From Geodermatophilaceae bacterium (GTDB taxonomy: Bacteria; Actinomycetota; Actinomycetes; Mycobacteriales; Geodermatophilaceae): a DNA stretch of 12,909 bases. This document shows positions 4,701 to 11,611 of the stretch, in pieces (the first letter of the stretch is position 1; every line of letters starts with the position of its first letter). The notes under the pieces are model-generated. The model was not told the origin of the DNA and ran no database searches. It was given only the letters and a program-made list of their open reading frames with translations. The stretch is taken from positions 1 through 12,909 of the forward strand of contig JACCQS010000030.1 of NCBI GenBank assembly GCA_013814015.1, read 5' to 3'. Made by a program: the position numbers and the translations under genes.

Positions 4701-5239
4701 CCCAACTGCAGCCCGCGCGCATCCTCCGCGTCGACCCGGTATGGATGCGTGAGCACCTCCGCGAAGTCCTCGAGATCTACGGCGCCGCCATGGGCTATCC
4801 GGACTCCGTCGTGGACGCGAGGTATGGCCACGCCGCCTCGCACACGACGCGGATCGGATTCGAGGCGGTGGCTGCCTTCGATCCGGCCGACGTGCTGACC
4901 GGTTTCGGGTACGGCTACACCACCCGTCCCGGCCAATGGTGGTACGACCAGGTCGCCGACGCGCTCGGCCGGACACGATCACGGGAGTGGCTCCGGGACA
5001 CCTTCGAGTTGTCCGAGTTCCACGTTCGGCCCGACCAGCAGGGAATGGGAATCGGCCGGACCCTGCTGCGCACCCTGCTCGGCGGGATCAGCCACCCTCG
5101 GGTGGTGCTCTCCACACCGGACAGCGACACCCGCGCGTTCCGCCTGTACCGCTCCGAGCGCTTCGTGGACCTGTTGAGGGGCCACTACTTCCCGGGGGAC
5201 GCCCGCCCCTTCGCGGTCCTGGGTATGACGCTGCGGTGA
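4697..5239 (+). CDS. GNAT-family N-acetyltransferase
   Basis: A 180-residue single-domain acetyltransferase. The acetyl-CoA-binding motif A is clear: ELSEFHVRP (105-112) followed by QQGMGIGRTLLRTLL (114-128), which fits Q/R-x-x-G-x-G/A. A motif B-like TPDSDTRAFRLYRSERF (140-156) follows, with the usual Y plus aromatic ending. The acceptor may be a small molecule or protein and cannot be told from sequence. Before the core, the protein has a long GFGYGYTTRPGQWWYDQVADAL strand-helix insert (69-90) seen in several actinobacterial GNATs. The GTG at 4697 has no Shine-Dalgarno but overlaps the stop of a possible leader peptide. Its own stop overlaps the flavin reductase start (GTGA), so the two form an operon. 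Confidence 0.88.
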   Translation: MTQLQPARILRVDPVWMREHLREVLEIYGAAMGYPDSVVDARYGHAASHTTRIGFEAVAAFDPADVLTGFGYGYTTRPGQWWYDQVADALGRTRSREWLRDTFELSEFHVRPDQQGMGIGRTLLRTLLGGISHPRVVLSTPDSDTRAFRLYRSERFVDLLRGHYFPGDARPFAVLGMTLR

Positions 5240-5859
5240 GCCATCCGCCAAACCCCCGTGTCCGGTTCGAACCCGGTGGTAGGCCGAGCATCTACTCGAT
5301 CCTCACCTCGATCGTGGTCCCGCGTCCGATCGCGTGGGTGTCGACTCGCTCAGCCGGCGGCATCGACAACCTGGCTCCGCATTCCTTCTACACCGTGGCT
5401 TGTGTGAATCCACCCGTCGTGCAGTTCACGTCAGTGGGGCGCAAGGATTCGCTTCGCAACGTCGAGGAGACCCGAGAGTTCGTCGTCAACGTGGCACCTG
5501 AGCCGCTCTTCGAGCAGATCAATGCCACCGGAACGAACTTTCCGATCGAGCAAAGCGAATTCGACGAGGTAGGGATTGCCCTGGAACCGGCCGAAACCGT
5601 TGCGCCGTACCGGGTTGCGGACTCCCCTGCTGCCATCGAGTGCGAACTGCACAGCACGGTGTCCATGGGGGATTCAACCGTAGTCTTCGGCCGAGTGAAG
5701 CTTGTCGTCGTCAGCGAGTCCGCTCTGCGCAACGGCCGGCCGGCGATCGAACTGCTGGCCCCGCTGTCCCGGCTCGGCGGCAATCAGTGGGCGACGGTGG
5801 GAGACGTGCACGCGATCCGTCGCATCCCCTACGCGGAGTGGGACGATCCTTCGGCGTAG
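5236..5859 (+). CDS. Flavin reductase-like (FMN-binding split-barrel) protein
   Basis: A 207-residue protein of the flavin reductase-like/DIM6-NTAB family. Typical pieces are SILTSIVVPRPIAWVSTR (21-38), GGIDNLAPHSFYTVACVNPP (41-60), FTSVGRKDSLRNVEETREFVVN (64-85), and ECELHSTVSMGDSTVVFGRV (135-154). These build a split barrel that binds FMN; relatives reduce flavin with NAD(P)H or act as flavin-dependent reductases. The partner is unknown. The GTG at 5236 overlaps the acetyltransferase stop by 4 bp, and homology starts within 15 residues, so longer versions of the frame are not credible. It is convergent with metF across a 43-bp gap in which I see no strong hairpin. Confidence 0.9.
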   Translation: MSHPPNPRVRFEPGGRPSIYSILTSIVVPRPIAWVSTRSAGGIDNLAPHSFYTVACVNPPVVQFTSVGRKDSLRNVEETREFVVNVAPEPLFEQINATGTNFPIEQSEFDEVGIALEPAETVAPYRVADSPAAIECELHSTVSMGDSTVVFGRVKLVVVSESALRNGRPAIELLAPLSRLGGNQWATVGDVHAIRRIPYAEWDDPSA

Positions 5860-5902
5860 GGCTTTGGCGCGCCGTGAGGAGACGTCCGTCCTGGTGCCGC
5901 TC

Positions 5903-6790
5903 TCAGCCGACGGGTGAGGTCTCGCGCAGGTTGGCCCAGATCTCGCGGGTGGCCGTGGACCGGTTCAGCGTGATGAAGTGGATGCCGGGTGCTCCCTCGT
6001 CGAGCAGCCGCTGACAGAGTTCGCTCGCCTGGTCGATTCCCTGCGCACGTACGGCGTCCTTGTCCTCGGCGATCGCGTCGAACGTCGAGGCCAGCCCCGG
6101 CGGGAACGGCGCTCCGGACAGCTTCGGTGCGCGTTGGATCGTGCCCATCGAGGTCACCGGCATGATTCCCGGGATGATCGGGATGTCGCACCCCAGCGCC
6201 GCCACCCGGTCGCGCAGGCGCAGGTAGTCCTCGGCGTCGAAGAACATCTGCGTGATCGCGAAGTCCGCGCCGGCCCGCACCTTCTCCACGAAGTGTCGGG
6301 CGTCGCCGTCGACGTCGGTCGAGCGAGGGTGCTTGTACGGGAAGGCCGCCACGCCGACACAGAATTGGCCCGCCCGGCGCACCATGCTGACCAACTCGTC
6401 GGCGAACTCGATGCCTTCCGGATGCTTGAGCCACTCAGCCGTGGGATCACCTGGCGGATCACCTCGGATGGCCAGGATGTTGCGCACCCCGACGGCGGCG
6501 AACCGGCCGATCACATTGCGGAGTTCGGCGACACTGTGGTTGACCGCGGTGAGGTGGGCCATCGGCAGCATGGTGGTCTGGGTGGCGATCCGCTCGGTCA
6601 CCCTCACGGTGCCTTCGCGGGTCGTGCCACCTGCACCGTAGGTCACCGACACGAACGAGGGACGTAGCCGCTCCAATTCGCGCAGTGTTCGCCACAGTAC
6701 GGCCTCGGAGGCCTCGTCCCTGGGCGGGAAGAACTCGAAGGAGAACGTTGGAACGCCGGCGGCCAACTGCTCACGCACGGTCCCAGCCAT
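5903..6790 (-). CDS. metF: Methylenetetrahydrofolate reductase
   Basis: A 295-residue MTHFR of normal bacterial length. It reduces 5,10-methylene-THF to 5-methyl-THF with FAD, supplying the methyl group for methionine synthesis. Seen in the sequence: FSFEFFPPRDE (16-26) with the conserved catalytic-type Glu19, VSVTYGAGGTTREGT (47-61), MAHLTAVNHS (77-86), NILAIRGDPP (104-113) with flavin-contacting RGD, and the late IPIIPGIMPVTS segment. The ATG at 6788-6790 is preceded by TATCCT with a 7-nt gap and no Shine-Dalgarno, so a leaderless transcript is likely. It diverges from the polyprenyl synthase gene, the same arrangement as Rv2172c/Rv2173 in M. tuberculosis as I recall. Confidence 0.95.
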   Translation of the reverse strand: MAGTVREQLAAGVPTFSFEFFPPRDEASEAVLWRTLRELERLRPSFVSVTYGAGGTTREGTVRVTERIATQTTMLPMAHLTAVNHSVAELRNVIGRFAAVGVRNILAIRGDPPGDPTAEWLKHPEGIEFADELVSMVRRAGQFCVGVAAFPYKHPRSTDVDGDARHFVEKVRAGADFAITQMFFDAEDYLRLRDRVAALGCDIPIIPGIMPVTSMGTIQRAPKLSGAPFPPGLASTFDAIAEDKDAVRAQGIDQASELCQRLLDEGAPGIHFITLNRSTATREIWANLRETSPVG

Positions 6791-6797
6791 GGCAACC

Positions 6798-6803
6798 AGG
6801 ATA
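6798..6803 (-). promoter_or_regulatory. Candidate -10 box for leaderless metF
   Basis: TATCCT on the minus strand fits TANNNT and ends 7 nt before the metF ATG (6790). No Shine-Dalgarno lies in that gap. The 69-bp divergent region also holds GCGTACGC (6806-6813) and CGTACG (6821-6826), which may be regulator half-sites. Confidence 0.5.
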
Positions 6804-6845
6804 GGGCGTACGCATGGCGCCGTACGGGACGCCGGTCCGGTGGCC

Positions 6846-6851
6846 GATACT
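6846..6851 (+). promoter_or_regulatory. Candidate -10 box for the polyprenyl synthase gene
   Basis: GATACT ends 8 nt before the GTG at 6860. It is the same hexamer as the box before the YbaK-type gene. No Shine-Dalgarno is present, so a leaderless or nearly leaderless start is suggested. Confidence 0.4.
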
Positions 6852-6859
6852 GCGTAGTC

Positions 6860-8020
6860 GTGACCTCTTCGCCACCGAGTCCGCCACCGGCTGATCTCCT
6901 GGACCGGCATGCCCTTCGTGAGCGGGTCGAGATCGAACTGGCCGCTTTCCTGGACCGGAAGCTGACCGATCTCGCTGCCATCGATCCCGATCTCATGGCC
7001 GTAGGGGAGGCAATCTGCGATCTCGTCCTCGCGGGTGGCAAGCGGCTTCGGCCGGCATTCGCGTACTGGGGATGGCGGGGTGCGCTGGACGCCGTCTCCT
7101 ATGCCGGCTCGGCCGGACCCGTGGCCGACGCCGACCGGGACGACGACACGGTTCTACGAGCCGCGGCGTCTCTGGAACTGGTTCAGGCCGGTGCACTGAT
7201 CCATGACGACGTGATGGACCGGGCAAGTACCCGACGGGGTCAGCCGGCCCTGCATGTGCGCTTCGCCGATCTGCACGCTTATCACGGCTGGGCTGGATCG
7301 GCGGCGGGATTCGGCCAGGGCGCGGCCATCATCGCAGGCGACATCGCACTCACGTGGGCACAGGAGATGATCCGCACCGCCGGACTCGACGACGCCGCGC
7401 TCGGCAGGGTCGCTCCGGCCTATGACGCGATGCGCCTCGAGGTGATGGCCGGGCAGTACCTCGACCTACGCGGCCAGGTGGATTCCGGGCGCCCGGACGA
7501 GGAAGCGCTGGCAGCGGCCTGGCGTACGGCGCGGTACAAGGCGGCCTCCTACACCGTCCAGCGCCCACTGCACATCGGTGCGCTGGTCGGCGGCCCACAC
7601 GCGCCGGGAGGGCCGCTGCTGTCCACGTACACCGACTACGGATTCGCTCTCGGCGAGGCCTTTCAGCTGCGTGACGACGTGCTGGGGGTCTTCGGTGACC
7701 CCGAGCAGACCGGCAAGCCGGCAGGTGACGATCTACGGGAGGGCAAGCAGACGCTGCTCGTGATCCTGGCCCGCAAGCGGGCCAGCGCGAACGCCCGGGA
7801 CCTGTTCCAGCGGTTGATCGGCCGGGCCGACCTGTCCGGTTTGGACATCGACCAGCTCCGCATGGTCATCGAGGGTTCCGGAGCCCTCGCGGAGGTCGAG
7901 GTGCTGATCGCCCAGCGGGTCGAGGCCGCGACGACCGCGCTGGCGCAGGGGCCGGTCGGTGGCGAGCCACGAGAGGTTCTCGAGCAACTGGCCTCCACGC
8001 TGACCGCCCGAGACCGCTGA
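6860..8020 (+). CDS. idsA: Polyprenyl diphosphate synthase (IdsA-type, geranylgeranyl range)
   Basis: A 386-residue all-trans isoprenyl diphosphate synthase. It condenses isopentenyl diphosphate with allylic diphosphates for carotenoid, quinone or polyprenyl products. GGKRLRP is at 59-65, the first Asp-rich motif DDVMD at 116-120 within ALIHDDVMDRASTRRGQPALH, and the second Asp-rich region FQLRDDVLGVFGDPEQTGKP begins at 268, followed by GDDLREGKQTLL. The second motif is DDxxG rather than DDxxD, as is usual in actinobacterial IdsA proteins. There is no aromatic residue at the 4th or 5th position before the first motif, which argues for a product longer than farnesyl diphosphate; the exact chain length is not certain. 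It diverges from metF and is convergent with the Rv2175c-like gene, 9 bp apart. Confidence 0.93.
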   Translation: MTSSPPSPPPADLLDRHALRERVEIELAAFLDRKLTDLAAIDPDLMAVGEAICDLVLAGGKRLRPAFAYWGWRGALDAVSYAGSAGPVADADRDDDTVLRAAASLELVQAGALIHDDVMDRASTRRGQPALHVRFADLHAYHGWAGSAAGFGQGAAIIAGDIALTWAQEMIRTAGLDDAALGRVAPAYDAMRLEVMAGQYLDLRGQVDSGRPDEEALAAAWRTARYKAASYTVQRPLHIGALVGGPHAPGGPLLSTYTDYGFALGEAFQLRDDVLGVFGDPEQTGKPAGDDLREGKQTLLVILARKRASANARDLFQRLIGRADLSGLDIDQLRMVIEGSGALAEVEVLIAQRVEAATTALAQGPVGGEPREVLEQLASTLTARDR

Positions 8021-8029
8021 CCGGCAGGC

Positions 8030-8353
8030 CTAGAACGCCATGGCTTGGGCCCGGCGATTCACCTCATGGTGCCGCTTCTCGTGCAGGGCCTGGATCGGCA
8101 TACCCGGCAGCGTGTCGTCCTCGGTGAACAGCCACGTGACTGCTTCGGCATCGCTGTAACCCCCGTCCCGGAGCACGGTCAGGACTCCGGCCAGGTGGGT
8201 GAGGATCCCCTCGTCGTCGAAGAAGGCGGCCGGCACCAGTGGCGACCCATCACGATCCACTGTCGCCAGGGCCCGGTCGCGAATGAGCTGGCGTACCCGG
8301 TTGACCCGGATCCCGAGTCGCTGGGCGACCTCCGGCAAGGTCAGCAGATCCAT
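8030..8353 (-). CDS. Rv2175c-family DNA-binding protein
   Basis: A 107-residue winged-helix protein. MDLLTLPEVAQRLGIRVNRVRQLIRD (1-26) is the helix-turn-helix, LATVDRDGSPLVPAAFF (29-45) the wing, and HLAGVLTVLRDGGYSDAEAVTWLFTEDDTLPGMPIQAL (53-90) the C-terminal helical part typical of Rv2175c. In M. tuberculosis, Rv2175c sits beside pknL and is a PknL substrate, phosphorylated in its N-terminal tail (Thr9) as I recall. Here the ATG at 8351-8353 gives no such tail: the helix-turn-helix starts at residue 5, and no ATG, GTG or TTG lies in the 15 codons upstream. The start codon is inside a perfect 20-bp palindrome shared with the divergent oxidase gene. DNA targets are unknown; self-binding to the palindrome is a reasonable guess. 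Confidence 0.88.
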   Translation of the reverse strand: MDLLTLPEVAQRLGIRVNRVRQLIRDRALATVDRDGSPLVPAAFFDDEGILTHLAGVLTVLRDGGYSDAEAVTWLFTEDDTLPGMPIQALHEKRHHEVNRRAQAMAF

Positions 8354-8369
8354 AGGCTGCAGCCTATGG
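8350..8369. promoter_or_regulatory. Perfect 20-bp palindrome with two back-to-back leaderless starts
   Basis: CCATAGGCTGCAGCCTATGG reads the same on both strands. The plus-strand ATG (8366-8368) starts the oxidase and the minus-strand ATG (8353-8351) starts the Rv2175c-like gene, 12 bp apart. Each strand carries TAGGCT ending 7 nt before its ATG (8353-8358 on plus, 8366-8361 on minus), so each -10 candidate overlaps the other gene's start codon. The two promoters could not be open at once, and one dimeric regulator could cover both. The symmetry is seen directly; promoter use is inferred. Confidence 0.65.
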
Positions 8370-9508
8370 CTGACTCCGATTCTGCTGTTGCCGGACTCCT
8401 CCAGACCCAGCTGACTGGAGTTCTCGAAGCCCAGGCACGCGAAATGCTGCCCCGCGGGGTCTTCGACTATTACGCCGGCGGGTCGGAGACGGAGACCACT
8501 CTGCGCGAAGCCCCGTTGGCCTGGCATCGGTGGCGCCTGCGTCCGCGAATGTTGAGCGGTGTCGCCGCGCCCAACCTGGCAACCACGCTCCTCGGGACAC
8601 CGGTGGCCAGTCCGATCGGCGTACCCCCTTGGGCACTGCAGCGGATGGCGCATCCCGACGGCGAACTGGCCACGGCCGATGCCTGCGCCCGCACCGGGAC
8701 GCTGATGACCGTGTCCACGACGGCTACCGTGCCGCTCGGCGAGGTGGCCGCGGTTGCGCCCCAGTCCCCTAAGTGGTTTCAGCTCTACCAGGTGCATGGC
8801 CCGGCCTACACCGACGATCTGGTACGCCGTTGCGCCGGGGCCGGATACCGGGCGCTGGTACTCACCGTCGACCTACCGGTTCTCGGTCGGCGGCTGCGTG
8901 ACCTCGCCAACGACTTCCAGTTGCCCGAGGGTCTGGTGATGGCCAATCACCCGGATCAGGCCGATGTCCAGGCAGACGCTGAGCTGCCGGGCCCGGCAGC
9001 AGGTGGCAGCGGAGTTTCGGTACGTCGGCTGGACCAGGCCCTCGACTCCGCCGACAAGACCCCGCCCTGGACCTACGCCGACGTCGAGCACTTCGCCGGC
9101 CTCACCGATCTCCCGGTCGTGGTCAAGGGCGTTCTGCGCGGAGACGACGCAGTGCGCTGCCTCGAAGCCGGCGCCTCGGCGGTGTGGGTATCCACCCACG
9201 GTGGTCGACAGGTCGATCGCGCCGTTTCCAGCGCCGTGGCACTGGTCGATGTCGTCTCATCCGTGAGCGACCACGCCGAGGTCTATGTCGACGGCGGAAT
9301 CCGTTCTGGCACTGACGCCCTGGTCGCTTTGGCGCTGGGTGCCCGAGCGGTCTTCTGTGGCCGTCCGGTGATCTGGGGGCTGGTCACCGGCGGTGCGGAT
9401 GGAGTGGTCGACGTGCTGTCGAGACTGCGGGTGGAACTGGCGCACTCGATGACGCTGTGCGGCGTCGCCTCGGTCGAGCGCGTGTCCAGGGATCTGGTCA
9501 CGACCTGA
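8366..9508 (+). CDS. FMN-dependent alpha-hydroxy-acid oxidase/dehydrogenase
   Basis: A 380-residue protein of the glycolate oxidase/lactate dehydrogenase/lactate oxidase family, which oxidises L-2-hydroxy acids to 2-keto acids using FMN. Family active-site residues can be placed: Y36 in FDYYAGGSETETT, Y141 in FQLYQV, D169 in LTVDLPVLGRR, K254 in PVVVKGV, and H278/R281 in VSTHGGRQVD. The phosphate-binding VYVDGGIRSGTD (307-317) and GARAVFCGRP (325-334) follow. The usual SNHGGRQ reads STHGGRQ, and the common GVAPTAFHRLAHP stretch reads GVPPWALQRMAHP, so substrate preference may be unusual. The ATG is in the 20-bp palindrome. The gene lies between the Rv2175c-like gene and pknL, which are neighbours in M. 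tuberculosis. The substrate is unknown. Confidence 0.9.
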   Translation: MADSDSAVAGLLQTQLTGVLEAQAREMLPRGVFDYYAGGSETETTLREAPLAWHRWRLRPRMLSGVAAPNLATTLLGTPVASPIGVPPWALQRMAHPDGELATADACARTGTLMTVSTTATVPLGEVAAVAPQSPKWFQLYQVHGPAYTDDLVRRCAGAGYRALVLTVDLPVLGRRLRDLANDFQLPEGLVMANHPDQADVQADAELPGPAAGGSGVSVRRLDQALDSADKTPPWTYADVEHFAGLTDLPVVVKGVLRGDDAVRCLEAGASAVWVSTHGGRQVDRAVSSAVALVDVVSSVSDHAEVYVDGGIRSGTDALVALALGARAVFCGRPVIWGLVTGGADGVVDVLSRLRVELAHSMTLCGVASVERVSRDLVTT

Positions 9509-9541
9509 CCTAGCGAGTCGCGCGAAGCCAGGTGTCAGGTC
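9502..9541. promoter_or_regulatory. Inverted repeat between the oxidase gene and pknL
   Basis: GACCTGAC (9502-9509) and GTCAGGTC (9534-9541) form an 8-bp inverted repeat with a 24-nt spacer. The left arm includes the oxidase stop codon, and the right arm ends 5 nt before the pknL -10 candidate. It could be a regulator site for pknL or a weak end-of-transcript structure. Confidence 0.3.
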
Positions 9542-9546
9542 AGACG

Positions 9547-9552
9547 TAAACT
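9547..9552 (+). promoter_or_regulatory. Candidate -10 box for pknL
   Basis: TAAACT matches TANNNT well and ends 8 nt before the GTG at 9561. No Shine-Dalgarno is present. This suggests pknL has its own leaderless or near-leaderless promoter, although read-through from the oxidase gene (52-bp gap) is possible. Confidence 0.5.
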
Positions 9553-9560
9553 GGCTGGTC

Positions 9561-11600
9561 GTGGAGACGACGCTGCTGGACCCGGTGGTCGGTCTCGTGC
9601 TCGAGAAGCGTTATCGCGTCGAGCGCCGGCTGGCTCGGGGCGGCATGTCCACGGTCTACGAGGGCACTGATCTCCGTCTGGATCGCCGCGTAGCGATCAA
9701 GGTGATGACCGAGGCGCTGGCCAGTGACCCGTCCTTCGTCGCCAGTTTCAACCGCGAAGCCCGCTCTGCTGCCCGGCTTTCGCACCTGAACGTCGTCTCG
9801 GTCAGCGATCAGGGCGAGGACGACGGCTTCGTCTTCCTCGTGATGGAACTCGTCCGTGGCCAGACGCTGCGTGAAGTCATTCATGAGAACGGGCGACTAA
9901 GTCCCGAACAGGCCTTTGCCGTTCTGGCCCCGACGTTGTCCGGGCTCTCGGCCGCGCATCGGACCGGCTTGATCCACCGCGACGTCAAGCCGGAGAACAT
10001 CCTGCTCTCCAGGGACGGCGTGGTGAAAGTCGCTGACTTCGGCCTGGCCAGGGCGGTCGCAGGCACCGGGACGACGTCGGTGACCAGCGGCGTGCTGCTG
10101 GGAACGGTCGCCTACCTGGCACCGGAACAGATCGAGCGGGGCAATGCCGATGCCCGCAGCGACGTGTACGCCGCCGGCATCGTTCTTTACGAAATGCTCA
10201 CCGGTAAGCCGCCTTACGCCGGGGACAGCGCGCTGTCCGTGGCCTACCAACACGTGAACAACGACGTTCCGCTGCCCTCGAGCAAGGTGCCCGGAATCCC
10301 GGTCGCGATCGACGAGTTGGTCTCCTCGGCGACCCGGCGTGATCCCGCAGCGCGGCCGTTGGATGCCGGAGCCTTTTTGGCCGAGCTCTTCGATGTGAGC
10401 ACCGACCTGGCTATGACTCGAGTCACCGTGCCGGTTCGTTATCGCGAGAGCCCGCCGCCTGCAAATCCCGGATCTGCACCGCATCCGAGGAATGACCATC
10501 GCGGCCCAGCGGCGCCGGACGGGACTCGGGCCGCTCGTACGCACCGGACTGCGGTGCTCGGTACTGCTGGTGGTCGAGCCTCGGACGAGGCAACGCTCAG
10601 TCCCGGCTCGGTGGCAGACGGCGGCGGAGACCGTCGACCGACAACCGGTCGTCCCGGCGAAGTCGGGCAGCGGTCAGCCGATCAGCGGTCACCCGGTGCG
10701 CAAGCCCCGGCGCGGCGACGACAACGCACCGGCAGAATCGTCCTCGCCCTGGTCCTCGTCCTGGCCGCGATCGCCGGTGGAGTCGGCTGGTGGTACGGAT
10801 CCGGTCGCTACACCGTCGCCCCGGACGTGGTCGGGTTCGCCGAGGCTTCCGCCGTCGAGACCCTGCAGGAGGCCGGACTCGATCCGATCATCGAGGAAGT
10901 CTTCAGTGAGTCGGTCGCCGACGACATGGTGATCTCGGCCGATCCCGAGGCGGGGGCCGAGATCATGCGAGGGAGCACGGTCAACCTCCAGGTTTCCAAG
11001 GGCCCCGAGCGGTTCGTCGTGGACGAAGCGCTGCTCGGCCTGGCCGAGGCTGACGTGGTCACCGCCCTGGCCGATCTGCCGATCGCCGTGGTTCGCGCCG
11101 AAGGATTCCACGAAACCGTGCCCTTCGGAGCGGTCTTCGGCTTCGACCCTGCCGCCGGGACCGAACTCCGTCGCGATCAGCAGCTCACGATGCTGGTGAG
11201 CGTCGGCCCGGAGCCACGCGCCATCCCCGATGTCGCTGGTACAACGCTGGAGGAGGCACAAGCCGCGTTGGTGGCGCTGGGGTTCGTGGTGGAGGTGCGC
11301 GAGGACTTCAACCGCGATGTCGCCGTGGGTATCGCATTGGGCACGGAGCCTGCTCCGGATGCCGGGCCGCAGCCCTTCGGTACCACGATCGTCCTGGTCA
11401 TCTCGAAGGGACCGGACCTGGTGGCCGTCCCCGACGTGATGGGCAAGGACCAGGACACCGCCATCGCCGAACTTCAGGCGGCAGGTTTCGTGGCGGACAC
11501 GACGTCGTTTCTGGGCAACCGGGTTTGCCAGCAGAGTCCCCCGGCCGGTGAGCTGGCCGAGCGTGGTTCGACGGTCAGCCTCCTGCTCAGCTTCTGCTGA
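9561..11600 (+). CDS. pknL: PASTA-domain Ser/Thr protein kinase, PknL-like
   Basis: A 679-residue transmembrane receptor kinase. The cytoplasmic kinase domain (about 14-275) has all key parts: Gly-rich loop ARGGMSTVYEG (25-35), K47 in VAIK, E66 in the C-helix, HRDVKPEN (139-146), DFG (159-161), a Thr-rich activation loop (TGTTSVTSG, 169-177) and APE (187-189). A 110-residue Pro/Arg-rich linker leads to one membrane helix (about 392-412, IVLALVLVLAAIAGGVGWW). Outside the cell are four PASTA repeats (about 417-484, 485-552, 553-620, 621-679), which in relatives sense peptidoglycan fragments. The PknL assignment rests on its place near the Rv2175c-like gene and aroG; M. tuberculosis PknL lacks PASTA repeats as I recall, while corynebacterial PknL has them. 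The only two cysteines, C656 and C679, are in the last repeat. The GTG start follows TAAACT. Confidence 0.93.
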   Translation: METTLLDPVVGLVLEKRYRVERRLARGGMSTVYEGTDLRLDRRVAIKVMTEALASDPSFVASFNREARSAARLSHLNVVSVSDQGEDDGFVFLVMELVRGQTLREVIHENGRLSPEQAFAVLAPTLSGLSAAHRTGLIHRDVKPENILLSRDGVVKVADFGLARAVAGTGTTSVTSGVLLGTVAYLAPEQIERGNADARSDVYAAGIVLYEMLTGKPPYAGDSALSVAYQHVNNDVPLPSSKVPGIPVAIDELVSSATRRDPAARPLDAGAFLAELFDVSTDLAMTRVTVPVRYRESPPPANPGSAPHPRNDHRGPAAPDGTRAARTHRTAVLGTAGGRASDEATLSPGSVADGGGDRRPTTGRPGEVGQRSADQRSPGAQAPARRRQRTGRIVLALVLVLAAIAGGVGWWYGSGRYTVAPDVVGFAEASAVETLQEAGLDPIIEEVFSESVADDMVISADPEAGAEIMRGSTVNLQVSKGPERFVVDEALLGLAEADVVTALADLPIAVVRAEGFHETVPFGAVFGFDPAAGTELRRDQQLTMLVSVGPEPRAIPDVAGTTLEEAQAALVALGFVVEVREDFNRDVAVGIALGTEPAPDAGPQPFGTTIVLVISKGPDLVAVPDVMGKDQDTAIAELQAAGFVADTTSFLGNRVCQQSPPAGELAERGSTVSLLLSFC

Positions 11601-11611
11601 GCAGGCTCAGC
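11582..11611. terminator. Two-way hairpin terminator between pknL and the aldolase gene
   Basis: CCTGCTCAGC (11582-11591), loop TTCT, GCTGAGCAGG (11596-11605): a perfect 10-bp stem that includes the pknL stop codon. The middle GCTGAG can instead pair with CTCAGC at 11606-11611 around a CAGG loop, giving a second, mutually exclusive hairpin. The gap between the convergent stops is only 6 bp, so this element must serve both genes. No T-run follows. Confidence 0.65.

Noticed and set aside
4936..5235. N-terminal extension of the flavin reductase-like protein
   Set aside because: It overlaps the acetyltransferase gene in another frame and is Arg/Pro-rich shadow sequence; homology begins after the GTG at 5236.
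5860..5902. Terminator between the flavin reductase and metF genes
   Set aside because: Only a short GGCGCGCC palindrome is present; no stem with a loop and T-run could be drawn.
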